From NCBI GenBank assembly GCA_029204225.1, contig CM055111.1, forward strand, positions 22,039,805 to 22,103,804: a DNA stretch of 64,000 bases, written 5' to 3'. The notes below the pieces were generated by a model. It was not told the DNA's origin and ran no database searches. It worked only from the letters and a program-made list of their open reading frames with translations. Each line of letters begins with the position of its first letter. The stretch's first letter is position 1. This document shows positions 48,481 to 59,670 of this stretch, in pieces. This stretch comes from Diphasiastrum complanatum. Lineage: Eukaryota; Streptophyta; Lycopodiopsida; Lycopodiales; Lycopodiaceae. A program made the position numbers and the translations under genes.

Positions 48481-51175
48481 TTGCCTTCTGATACATTCTC
48501 ACGCGGTTATAATTCCTTTCTGATCTTCATGTCTTCTACCGATACTTCCCAGTCTCCGCGCTATACTATCCATCGTGATGTCCCATCTGCAACAGACATC
48601 ATGATTCTTCCTAGCACAAGCATGGTCACTCAGTGGATGACCCTTGAGGAGCCTCTACTTACTGCAATGGGTATTCATGAGAGAGCCTTTTTGGGATGTA
48701 TCAATATGGATTTCATCACTCTTGCCTTCAGTACGTGGAAGGAAGAGAAATCCAAGTTTTACATCACCTTCCAAGGAGCCACACACAAGGTGCGCGTCAC
48801 TGAGGCCGCACTTGCAGCAATAGGAATCTCATTTGGTACGCACGCCTCACCCAATCACAAGCACGCCAAATAGGCCATCAAGCCATACATTGACCTCACC
48901 AACGATCTGCATTGGACTAATGATGGTTACCTTCTGGAAGCCATCACTGAGCCTTCCATCCATGCCGCTGCCCAATTGTTGAATCATTTCCTGATGGTTG
49001 GCAACCTCAAGAAAGACCGCATCCCATCTCAAATCCTTCACAAGATAGTGGAGTCCCACATCAAGTTGGACAAAGCCCCTCTTGAACCATATAACTGGTT
49101 CAAGACTGTTTCTGGTGAGCTCAAGCGAGCTATTAAGGCCAATACAAAGCAGCAGTTTGTCGTTGGCTCTCTATTGTCCCTATTAGCCGTTTCTCACTTA
49201 GAAAATAGAATCCATGGCTTCCACCTGGATTCTGTGCTTTCAGTTTACGAAGAAGCACCAGCCGAGTCATCTCACCAAGCCTCAAGTTCTCATAGTCGTC
49301 CTTGTCTACACAGTGAGATCGTAATTCCTGACTCGCCTTCCGGGTCACGACGTCGTACTAGGCATACCTCATCAATTGCGCTTCCACCCTCTGCTGCTGT
49401 TCGCACTGAACTTCCCATTCCCCTCGCCTCTGATGCTTCCCTCGCCTCTGCTCCCATACAAGGACAGTTTGTGACCATTGGGCCTACCATTCCCATCACA
49501 GCTGTCTGAAGGGTTCGAAGACGAGGATATTTTTTAAGAAGAAGAGACTTTGGCACCTATTCCACGCCTACCACGGACAGTACCATCAGGGTCTCCTGCT
49601 ATTGCCACCTCCATGACTGTCGATTCTGGTGATGCTCTCGGGTTAGTTTCAAGCCTTGGGAAAGTGATTCAGTCTATGCTGGATAAAAAAAAGACATGGA
49701 ACAGAGGATCTCTGTTTTAGGATCTGAAAACACTCTGATCAGCCAAAAAATTGTCCAGCTGGATCGAGAGGTGAAGATAGCCAAGCAACATGAAGAAAAA
49801 GGCTGAAAGCGAAAAGACATTGGCCCAGCAACAAGCTGATCGCTTGGAAACCTACATCAGCTCCCTACAAAATGCCTTGACAACCACACATGATCAGGTA
49901 GATAAGGCTGTGCAAGATGCCAAGCAACAGGTGCAGCTGCTGAAAGGGTAATTACAAATGGCCGAATAAGATCGCACACGGCTTCAAGGTGAATTGGATG
50001 CGACCACCCTTGAGCATGATGCGTATCTGCAAACACAAATATCCGATCATCCAGTCACACCGACGGAGATTGCATATTTATTCAAGAAAGTGGAAACATA
50101 CAAAGTGGCCCTTCAGGGATTCCAAGGCTACTTTGATAGGTGCAAAGGAGCAGCTTCAACCGAGTTGGAAAAGGAAAAAGATACCATCAACGCCTATGAA
50201 AAAGCCGCCGCTCAAGTGTTGGAAGCTGGACCACAAATCCCATTACGGTCATGCCGCAATTCTCCCCTTCGTGCCAAGAAGCTGTACAGATGGATACAGG
50301 GGTTGATTCGAGCATGGACCAGGGGGAGCTCCAGATCTAGCAGATCAACCGCCAACTATACCGACAGTACAAGCAAGTTCATCCTCATCAAGGACAGGCC
50401 ATTTATTCAGAAGGCCCATCAGCGTCGAGGACGAGATCCAGACCTTCTTAAAGCGGCATCCACATGAGTCCTCGCGTGGTGGATGGGTTCTCAGATTAAA
50501 GACCTCCGAGATTGAGGCTGGCAAAGAATTGGACAAAATACCTGCACTGGGAGAGCAGCCGGCATGGAGAATCATGGTTTTTGAGAAACTCTGGAATCAA
50601 TTAGGAGCTATCTCGCCAGCCCTCGCCAGTTGCGAGTAGATCCTTATTACGTGCCAATGCCGCGAAGACAAAAATGGAAAGATTTGGGATTCGTCATGGA
50701 TAAAGTCACCATCCATACGCCCAATTGGCCAATCATCCACCAGCCTTACAACTGGAATATTTTAGTGGATTTCCACCTGGCCTTACAGGCATATCAGAGA
50801 GAGTATGTCTACTCTCCGGATCCAACAGTGCGACAATCGGCAATGTTTTCAAAAGATCTAAATCTGTTGGCGTCAGTGGCAACCAAATGGGACGATTGCC
50901 TTCCTACTCTGGCATTTGATCCAAATACGTCGATGGCCTCAGAGCAAACCAAAGATCAGCTGCCGATTGCTCAACTGTATTTCCATGCGGCTATGATGGG
51001 AGGCTCTTGGGAATCTTGCTTCACCTCATGGACAACTTCCAAGTGGATTGTCGGAGCCCACCGTTGTTTCCTACTGCATAATTTGGATTTCAATACTACA
51101 CGCCTTGACTTTATGGAGAAGGTGCAGTATCATTTAATTAAGATTCGGCGCGAAGCCAATAAAAGTCTCCAATAA
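48481..51175 (+). pseudogene. ORF3a: unidentified third ORF of the gypsy element
   Basis: It lies after integrase, where some plant gypsy elements carry an env-like gene, but I recognise no family. The N-terminal domain (48481-49150) includes FLGCINMDFITLAFSTW and LAAIGISFGTHA. It is followed by a serine/proline-rich linker, a coiled coil (about 49690-49990) and a conserved C-terminal domain (about 50460-51175) with RVDPYYVPMPRRQKWKDLG and GGSWESCFTSWTTSKW. I see no signal peptide or clear membrane segment, which argues against an envelope. A stop at 48871 is in frame. About 330 bases present in ORF3c are missing near 49505, and further frameshifts occur near 49800 and 50230. Relation to the plant mobile domain or Athila ORF families is possible but unproven. 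Confidence 0.65.
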
Positions 51176-51225
51176 CTACATATTGTAGGTGTCGTGGGAC
51201 GGCCACTAGTTTTGGTGGGGGATAT

Positions 51226-51947
51226 TATTGGAGGGTTTGCGGATCCCAAGGCAGCCCTAACCCTAGTTAATAAGTGAGAGGGATTTGGCATCCTGTGTGC
51301 GTAAGTCCAACCCGATGATCACATAGTTATTTGATTGATTAGTTAAAAGTTAATAAAGAACTTTAGGCCTTTTTGAGGGACTTTTAATGTCGCAGGGCCT
51401 AATTGTCAAGTTAGTGAATAAAGTTGGGTTTCCTTCCAATTTTGATGGTTCCCACACTTTTTTAAATTTGAATAAAAAGAGAGGCAAGACTGGACCAATA
51501 GGATTCAGAGGCCAGGGTCCTCCTCTCTACTATAAAGTTGCTCTTCATGTTCATTTCCTCATTTCAATAAAGCAGATTGGTTTTCTTTAGAAATGGATTG
51601 ATGAATGTCCTTGCTCTTCCTCTCTTCTCCTCCATTTCTCATGCTTTCTTTGGATTTTGCTAATTGTTGGATTTGATCGTTATTGGGATTGCTATTTCTT
51701 ATGCTTTTTGTGAGAGAGAGAAAGGGAGAGAGAGAAGAGTAAATTTCTATCATTGTTGTGGATTTAGGGTTAATGGATGTTAGTGTTAATGCTTAGTGTT
51801 AATGGATGTTAGTGTTAGATCCTCCATTCATGTTGAAATCTGAACTATACTATCGCTCTCATGGGAACGAACCTACGCATGACAACTAACTTCCGTCTCT
51901 TTGATGCTAGATTGACTAGATCTTGGATTCAGGTTAGGCAAGGAAAG
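51226..51947 (+). repeat. LTR2, 3'-truncated
   Basis: It starts TATTGGAGGG (TG changed to TA) after the polypurine tract GGTGGGGGA at 51214-51222. It has a good TATAAAG at 51531 and lacks 15 bases just after it, as does LTR3. It stops before the terminal AAACCCACTACA. Confidence 0.92.
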
Positions 51948-52030
51948 TCCCTGTAGGAATTGCTCTTTTCTGGGGATATGAGCTGATAGAGGACTTTCCG
52001 TATGTTCTTCCTCTCGCAGAAATTCACTAT
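51948..52030 (+). other. Filler between LTR2 and ORF3b
   Basis: About 80 bases unrelated to the element. GGAAAGTCC at 51942-51950 is answered by GGACTTTCC at about 52001, a 9-base inverted repeat. The segment has one open frame of about 26 codons ending HYT, with no known match. Its right end 'gcagaaattcactatactta' resembles the tRNA-derived sequence before ORF3c. Confidence 0.5.
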
Positions 52031-52034
52031 ACTT

Positions 52035-54574
52035 AGTGATGGTTGCCTTCTGGAAGCCATCACTAAGCCTTCCATCCACGCCGCTGCCCAATTGTTGAAT
52101 CATTTCCTGATGGTTGGCAACCTCAAGAAAAACCACATTACATCTCAAATCCTTCACAGGATAGTGGAGTCCCACATCAAGTTGGCCAAAGCCCCTTTTG
52201 AACCATATAACTAGTTCAAGACTGTTTCTGGTGTGTTCAAGCGAGCTATTAAGGCCAATATAAAGCAGCAGTTCATTGTTGGCTCTCTATTGTCTCTCTT
52301 AGCCGCTTCTCACTTAGAAAACAGAATCCATGGCTTCCACCTGGATTCTGTGCTTTCAGTTTACAAAGAAGCACCAGCCGAGTCATCTCACCAGGCCTCA
52401 AGTTCTCATAGTCGTCATCGTCCACACAGCGAGATCGTAATTCTTGACTCGCCTTCCGTGTCACGACGTCATACTAGGCATACCTCGTCAGCTGCGCTTC
52501 CACCCCCTGCTGTTGTCGTACTGAACTTTCCATTCCCCTCATCTCTGATGCTTTCCTCGCCTCTACTCCCATACAAGGACAGTCTGTGACCATTGGGCCT
52601 ACCATTCCCATCACAGCTGCCCAGGCCGCCTCACCCCCACACACCCTAGCAACCTCACCCAACACACAGTTCTTCATGGATATGTTTGATGATTCCGACC
52701 CCCTTGGGGCCACCAAAATCTTTGAATGCCCTAGAGCCCAGCACCCTTTGAACTCCAATCCCCTAGAAGAGGATCCATTCATATCCATGAAGCTATTGTT
52801 GGTGTCGAAGATGACAGTCAACAACCACCCACACAAGGTAGCCCAGCCACACTTCGGGTTGACACAACTGTCAAGTCACCAAAGCAGTTCGACGCCACGG
52901 TGCCTGAAGGGTTCGATGACGAGGATATTTTTAAAGAAGAAGAGACTTTGGCACCTATTCCACACCTACCACGGACAGTACCATCAGGGACTCCTACTGC
53001 TGCCACCTCCATGACTGTCGATTCTGGTGATGTTCTCGGGTTAGTTTCAAGCCTTGGGAAAGTGATCCAGTCTATGCTGGATAAAAAAAGGAAATGGAGC
53101 AGAGGATCTCTGTTTTAGGATCTGAAAGCACTTTGATCAGCCAAAAAATTGTCCAACTGGATCGAGAGGTGAAGATAGCCAAGCAACATGAAGAAAAGAC
53201 TGAAAGCAAAAAGACATTGGCCCAGCAACAAGCTGATCGCTTGGAAACCTACATCATCTCCCTGCAAAATGCCCTAACAACCACACAGGATCAGGTAGAT
53301 AAGGCTGTGCAAGATGCCAAGCAACAGGTGCAGCTACTGAAGGGGCAATTACAAATGGTCGAACAAGATCGCACAGGGTTCAAGGTGAATTGGATGCAAC
53401 CACCCTTGAACGTGATGCGTATCTGCAAACACAAATACCCGATCATCCGGTCACACCGACGGAGATTGCATATTTGTTCAAGAAAGTGGAAACATACAAA
53501 GTGGCCCTTCAGGGATTCCAAGGCCGCTTTGATAGGTTCAAAGGAATAGCTTCAACCGAGTTGGAAAAGGCAAAAGAGACCATCAACGCCTATGAAAACG
53601 TTGCCACTCAAGTGTTGGAAGCCGGACCACAAATCCCCGTTCCGGTCATGCTGGAATTCTCCCCTTCGCGCCAAGAAGCTGTACATATGGATACAAGGGT
53701 TGATTTGAGCATTGACCAGGGGGGAGCTCCATATCTAGCAGATCAACCGCCAACTATACCTGCAATACAAGCGGGTCCATCCTCATCAAGGACAGGCCAT
53801 TTATTCAGACGGCCCATCAGCGTCGAGGACCAGATCCAGACCTTCTTAAAGTAGCATCCACATGAGTCCTCGCGTGGTGGATGGGTTCTCAAATGTAAGA
53901 CCTCCGACATCGAGACCGGCAAATAATTGGACAAAATACCTGCACTAGGAGAGCAGCCGGCATGGAGAATCACTGCTTTTGAGAAAACTCCGGAATCAAT
54001 TAGGAGTTACGTCGCGAGCCCTCGCCAGTTGCGGGTAGATCCTTATTACGTGCCAATGTCGCGAAGACAAAAATGGAAAGATTTGGGATTGGCTATGGAT
54101 AAAATCACCATCCATACGTCCAATTGGCCAATTATCCACCAGTCTTACAGCCAAAATATTTCAGTGGATTTCCATCGGGCCTTATAGGCATATCAGAGAG
54201 AGTATGTCCACTCTCCAGATCCAAGAGTGCGACAATCGGCAATGTTTGCAAAGGATCGAACTCTTTTGGCGTCTGTGGCAACCAATTGGGACAATTTTGT
54301 TTCTACCCTAACATTTGATCCGAATAAGCCGATGGCCTCAGAGCAAATCAAAGATCAGCTGCCGATTGCTCGACTGTATTTCCGTGTAGCTATGATGGGA
54401 GGCTCTTGGGAATCCCACTTCACCTCATGGACAACTTCCAAGTGGATTGCCGGAGCCCACCATTGTTTCATGCCACATAATTTGGATTTCGATACTGCAT
54501 GTCTTGACTGTATGGAGAAGGTGCAGTATCATTTAATTAAGATTCGGTGCGAAGCCAATAAAAGTCCCCAATAA
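52035..54574 (+). pseudogene. ORF3b, 5'-truncated copy
   Basis: Copy of ORF3 starting inside the N-terminal domain (SDGCLLEAITKPSIHAAAQ) at the same base as ORF3c. It keeps the linker, the coiled coil (53094-53400) and the C-terminal domain, broken by frameshifts near 52520, 53100 and 53380 and stops at 52213, 53852, 53924 and 54185. Nothing upstream could supply a start in frame. Confidence 0.75.
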
Positions 54575-54624
54575 CTGCATATTGTAGGTGTCGTGGGACC
54601 GCCACCAGTTTTGGTGGGGGATAC

Positions 54625-55356
54625 TGTTGGAGGGTTTGTGGATCCCAAGGCAACCCTAACCCTAGTTAATAAGTGAGAGGGATTTGGCACCCTGTGTGTG
54701 TAAGTCCAACCCGATGATCACATAGTTATATGATTGATTAGTTAAAAGTTAATAAAGGACTTTAGGCCTTTTTGCGGGACTTTTAATGTCGCAGGGCCTA
54801 ATTGTCAAGTTAGTGAATAAAGTTGGGTTTCTTTCCAATTTTGATGGTTCCCACACTTTTTTAAATTTGAATAAAAAGAGAGGCAAGACTGGACCAATAG
54901 GATTCAGATGTCAGGGTCCTTCTCTCTACTATAAAGTTGCTCCTCATGTTCATTTTCTCATTTCAATAAAGCAGATTGGTTTTCTTTAGAAATGGATTGA
55001 TAAATGTCCTTGCTCTTCCTCTCTTCTCCTCCATTTCTCATGCTTTCTTTGGATTTTGCTAATTGTTGGATTTGATCGTTATTGGGATTGCTATTTCTTA
55101 TGCTTTTTGTGACAGAGAAAGGGAGAGAGAGAAGAGTAAATTTCTATCATTGTTGTGGATTTAGGGTTAATGGATGTTAGTGTTAATGCTTAGTGTTAAT
55201 GGATGTTAGTGTTAGATCCTCCATTCATGTTGAAATTTGAACTATACTATCGCTCTCATGGGAACGAACCTACGCGTGACAACTAACTTCCGTCTCTTTG
55301 ATGCTAGATTGACTAGATCTTGGATTCAGGTTAGGCAAGGAAAGAAACTCACTACA
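54625..55356 (+). repeat. LTR3
   Basis: 732 bases, TGTTGGAGGG to CTCACTACA, preceded by polypurine GGTGGGGGA at 54613-54621. It shares the 15-base deletion after TATAAA (about 54930) with LTR2. It is followed after four bases by the primer site and tRNA copy. Confidence 0.93.
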
Positions 55357-55360
55357 ATTT

Positions 55361-55427
55361 TGGCATCGTTGCTGGGGACCGAACCCGGGTTGTCCGCGTG
55401 ATAGGCGGAAATACTTACTACTATACT
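55361..55427 (-). other. Antisense tRNA-Asp copy at the primer site
   Basis: Read on the minus strand, the 67 bases match plant tRNA-Asp(GTC) from the 3' CCA back to about nucleotide 9: variable-loop/T-arm GGGTTCG, anticodon region, and the D-arm AGTATAGTNGTAAGTATT. About ten positions differ, nearly all C-to-T or G-to-A. It begins exactly where the 18-base primer site should be, so it is best read as reverse-transcribed primer tRNA rather than a tRNA gene. The first about 8 tRNA bases are missing and ORF3 sequence follows directly. Confidence 0.85.
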
Positions 55428-55431
55428 TAGT

Positions 55432-57662
55432 GATGGTTGCTTTCTGGAAGCCATCACTGAGCCTTCCATCCACGCCGCTGCCCAATGGTTGAATCATTTC
55501 CTGATGGTTGGCGACCTCAGGAAAGACCGCATCACATCTCAAATCCTTCATAGGATAGTGGAGTCCCACATCAAGTTGGCCAAAGCCCCTCTTGAGCCAT
55601 ATAATTGGTTCAATACTGTTTCTGGTGTGTTCAAGCGAGCTATTAAGGCCAATATAAAGCAGCAGTTCACCGTTAGCTCTCTATTGTCTCTCTTAGCTGC
55701 TTCTCACTTAGAAAACAGAATCCATGGCTTCCACCTGGATTCTGTGCTTTCGATTTACGAAGAAACACCAGCCGAGTCATCTCACCAGGTCTCAAGTTCT
55801 CATAGTCATCGTTGTCCACACAGCGAGATCGTAATTCCTGACTTGCCTTCCGCGTCACGACGTCATACTAGGCATACCTCGTCAGCTGCGCTTCCACCCC
55901 TTGCTGTTGTTCATACTGAACTTCCCATTCCCCTCATCTCTGATGCTTTCCTCGCCTCTACTCCCATACAAGGACAGTCTGTGACCATTGGGCCTACCAT
56001 TCCCATCACAGCTGCCCAGGCCGCCTCACCCCCGCACACCGAAGCAACCTCACCCAACACACAGTTCTTCATGGATATGTTTGATGATTCCGACCCCCTT
56101 GGGGCCACCAAAATCTTTGAAATGCCCCAGAGCCCAGCACCCTTTGAACCCCAATCCCCTAGAAGTGGATCTGTTCATATCCATGAAGCTACTATTGGTG
56201 TCAAAGATGACAGTCAGCAACCACCCACACAAGGTAGCCCAGCCACACTTCGGGTTGACACAACTGTCAAGTCACCAAAGCAGTTCGACGCCACGGTGCC
56301 TGAAGGGTTCGAAGACGAGGATATTTTTAAAGAAGAAGAGACTTTGGCACCTATTTCACGCCTACCACGGACAGTACCATCAGGGACTCCTACTGCTACC
56401 ACCTCTATGACTGTCGATTCTGGTGATGCTCTCGGGTTAGTTTCAAGCCTTGGGAAAGTGATCCAGTCTATGCTAGATAAAAAAAAAGAAATGGAACAGA
56501 GGATCTCTGTTTTAGGATCTGAAAGCACTCTGATCAGCCAAAAAATTGTCCAACTGAATTGAGAGGTGAAGATAGCCAAGCAACATGAAGAAAAGACTGA
56601 AAGCAAAAAGACATTGGCCCAGCAACAAGCTGATCGCTTGGAAACCTACATCATCTCCCTGCAAAATGCCCTGACAACCGCACAGGATCAGGTAGATAAG
56701 GCTGTGCAAGATGCCAACAAATCCCCGTTCCGGTCATGCTGCAATTCTCCCCTTCGCGCCAAGAAGCTGTACATATGGATACAAGGGTTGATTTGAGCAT
56801 TGACCAGGGGGGAGCTCCATATCTAGCAGATCAACCGCCAACTATACCAGCATTACAAACGGGTTCATCCTCATCAAGGACAGGCCATTTATTCAGAAGG
56901 CCCATCAGCGTTGAGGACCAGATCCAGACCTTCTTAAAGCAGCATCCACATGAGTCCTCACGTGGTGGATGGGTTCTCAAATATAAGACCTCCGAGATCG
57001 AGGCCGACAAAGAATTGGACAAAATACCTGCACTGGGAGAACAACCGGCATGGAGAATCACTGTTTTTGAGAAAACTCCGGAATCAATTAGGAGTTACAT
57101 CGCCAGCCCTCACCAGTTGCGGGTAGATCCTTATTACGTGCCAATGCCGCAAAGACAAAATTGGAAAGATTTGGGATTGGCTATGGATAAAATCACCATC
57201 CATACGTCCAATTGGCCAATCATCCACCAGTCTTACAGCTGGAATATTTCAGTGGATTTCCACCGGGCCTTACAAGCATATCAGAGAGAGTATGTCCACT
57301 CTCTGGATCCAAGAGTGCGACAATCGGCAATTTTTGCAAAAGATCTAACTCTGTTGGCGTCAGTGGCAACCAAATGGGATGATTGCCTTCCTACCCTGGC
57401 ATTTGATCCAAATAATTCGATGGCCTCAGAGCAAATCAAAGATCAGCTGCCGATTGCTCGATTGTATTTATGTGCGGCTATGATGGGAGGCTCATGGGAA
57501 TCCCGCTTCACCTCATGGACAACTTCCAAGTGGATTGCCGGAGCCCACTGTTGTTTCTTGCCGCATAATTTGGATTTCAATACTACACGCCTTGACTTTA
57601 TGGAGAAGGTGCAGTATCATTTAATTAAGATTTGGCGCAAAGCCAATAAAAGTCCCCAATAA
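55432..57662 (+). pseudogene. ORF3c, 5'-truncated copy
   Basis: The best-preserved ORF3 copy: open from 55489 to 56562 (357 codons) and again from 56736 to 57662 (308 codons). It shows the N-terminal domain end, the serine/proline-rich linker, an acidic segment, the start of the coiled coil and the whole C-terminal domain (GGSWESRFTSWTTSKW). A CGA-to-TGA stop at 56560 and an about 310-base deletion at 56716, in the coiled coil, disable it. The deletion joins at a short AA match. The tail ends KANKSPQ before the polypurine tract. Confidence 0.75.
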
Positions 57663-57712
57663 CTGCATATTGCAGGTGTCGTGGGACGGCCACCAGTTTT
57701 GGTGGGGGATAC

Positions 57713-58445
57713 TGTTGGAGGGTTTGCGGATCCGAGGCGACCCTAACCCTAGTTAATAAGTGAGAGGAATTTGGCACCCTGTGTGTGTAAGTCCAACATG
57801 ATGATCACATAGTTATTTGATTGATTAGTTAAAAGTTAATAAAGGACTTTAGGTCCTTTTGCGAGACTTTTAATGTCACAGGGCCTAATTGTCAAGTTAG
57901 TGAATAAAGTTGGGTTTCCTTCCAATTTTGATGGTTCCCACACTTTTTTAAATTTGAATAAAAAGAGAGGCAAGATTGGACCAATAGGTTTCAGAGGCCA
58001 GGGTCCTCCTCTCTACTATAAAAAGGGACCAACTCGAGCTGCTCCTCATGTTCATTTCCTCATTTCAATAAAGCAAATTGGTTCTCTTTAGAAATGGATT
58101 GATGAATGTCCTTGCTCTTCCTCTCTTCTCCTTCATTTCTCATACTTTCTTTGGATTTTGCTAATTGTTGGATTTGATCATTATTGGGATTGCTATTTCT
58201 TATGCTTTTTGTGAGAGAGAAAGGGAGAGAGAGAACAGTAAGTTTCTATCATTGTTGTGGATTTAGGGTTAATGGATGTTAGTGTTAATGGATGTTAGTG
58301 TTAGATACTCCATTCATGTTGAAATCTGAACTATACTATTGCTTTCATGGGAACGAACCTACGCATGACAACTAACTTCTGTCTCTTTGATGCTAGATTG
58401 ACTAGATCTTGGATTCAGGTTAGGCAAGAAAAGAAACCCACTACA
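57713..58445 (+). repeat. LTR4 (3' LTR of array)
   Basis: 733 bases, preceded by polypurine GGTGGGGGA at 57701-57709 and followed by target duplication AACAA. TATAAAAA at about 58017. It has the long form downstream of TATA, shared with LTR1. Confidence 0.93.
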
Positions 58446-59670
58446 AACAAGTATTGGAGTTGAACTTTACATCACAACCATTATCAAGCAACTTTTCCAC
58501 ATTGATTAAGCTCTTTGTAAGCTTCGGAATGAAAAGAGCATTAGAAAGTGCAAGAACTTTTGAAGAAGCAAGTTTCAATGGAATGTTGCCAATTCCTTCT
58601 ATTGGGCACTCATGATCATTAGCTATGTAAATAGATCTCTTGAGTCCTTTGAAAGGTAAGATTGAGTCAAATGACTCCTTTGAACAGCACATATGTGAAG
58701 AAGCTCCATTGTCTATGTACCAAGCTCCATCTTTCTTGAAAGGTGATGAAAAAAAACTGGACACCATGAGTGATCCTTCTCCATCACTTGCAACAAAATC
58801 TTCTTCAATCTCTTTGGAGAGATTAGCTTGTTTGAGTTGGTTTTTCTTCTTAAAACAATTAGAGGCATAGTGCCCCTTCTTGCCACAGAAGAAACACTTC
58901 ACTTTCTTCTTCTTGGTATTTGAGTTAGAAGGATGAGATGTATCATCCTCTTCGCCATATTTGTCTTGATCTTTGGCTTTGTCTTTGTTGGAGGCTTGAG
59001 AGAACTAGTTCTTACTCCTTCCTTTTTGCTTTCCTTTGACAAAGAGGGCTTTGTCACTTCCACCATGTTCGAGTTTGTTCATTCTGGAGAGTTTATAGCT
59101 TTGTCTAGATTCTTCAGAAATAGGAATTCCTTGGAGAGTTTCTAGATTAGGAAACTCCTCCTTAATAGCAAAAGACTGAACAAGATTATCATAGTCATCT
59201 CTCAAGCCATTCAATATGACTTGAACTAGCTCACCTTGGTTAATGGTAACACCAACACAGGAAAGCTCTCTATGTAAATCTTTAACTCTCAAAACATAGT
59301 TAGATGCACTCTCTTCACTTCTTTGGAAACTTTGGAAAATCTGATTCCTAAGAGTGAGTATTCTAGAAGTACTCTTTGCTTCACAAATGGTCTTTAGTGC
59401 ATCCCAAGCTTCTTTGGCTGTAGTGCAAGATCCTATCTCTCTCAAAATTTCATTAGATGCATTCATCTTAATCAAATGTAGAGTCATTCTAGCTCTTTTC
59501 TTATACTTAAGAATTTCAGCCTGTGCTTGAGGCTCCTCCTCAAGACCAAGCACAATATCCATAACATCCTGGAGTATCAAAATAGACTCCATTCAGAACT
59601 TCCAAATTGAGTAATTAGAAGTGTTTAGTCTTTCACTGGCTTCTAGAAGATATCCTCCCTGAGATGCCAT
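58446..59670 (-). pseudogene. Ty1/copia gag and protease (5' half of split copia)
   Basis: The minus-strand frame starts at ATG 59670 (ASQGGYLLEASERLN), crosses a TGA just before MESILILQDV at 59592, and shows a UBN2 gag region (TAKEAWDALKTICEAKSTSR), a CCHC knuckle (CFFCGKKGHYASNC near 58900) and protease start WYIDNGASSHMCC near 58715. The active site has N where most have S (DNGA). A frameshift lies near 59000. It breaks at the AACAA duplication and resumes as integrase at 39844. Confidence 0.9.

Larger units (their letters stand above)
39850..58445 (+). mobile_element. 18.6-kb Ty3/gypsy array with four LTRs
   Basis: One insertion into the minus-strand copia element, bounded by the target duplication AACAA (39845-39849 and 58446-58450). 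Order: LTR1, primer site, leader, gag, protease, RT-RNase H-integrase, ORF3a, LTR2, ORF3b, LTR3, antisense tRNA-Asp copy, ORF3c, LTR4. Pol lacks a chromodomain and the primer is tRNA-Asp, which fits the Tat/Athila side of plant gypsy elements. Units 2 (51226-54624) and 3 (54625-57712) have lost gag-pol. Polypurine tracts precede LTR2, LTR3 and LTR4. Gag and pol contain many stops, so no unit is autonomous now. Confidence 0.92.

Noticed and set aside
48481-51175. ORF3 as a viral envelope gene
   Set aside because: It sits in the env position but has no visible signal peptide or membrane anchor and is dominated by a coiled coil and soluble domains.
51873-52175. Minus-strand ORFs across LTR and ORF3 regions (also near 52474, 55270, 56214)
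   Set aside because: They recur only because the LTR and ORF3 are repeated, and they lie antisense to the better-supported frame.
55361-55431. A functional tRNA-Asp gene on the minus strand
   Set aside because: The 5' acceptor-stem bases are missing, several stem positions are changed, and it starts exactly at the retroelement primer site.
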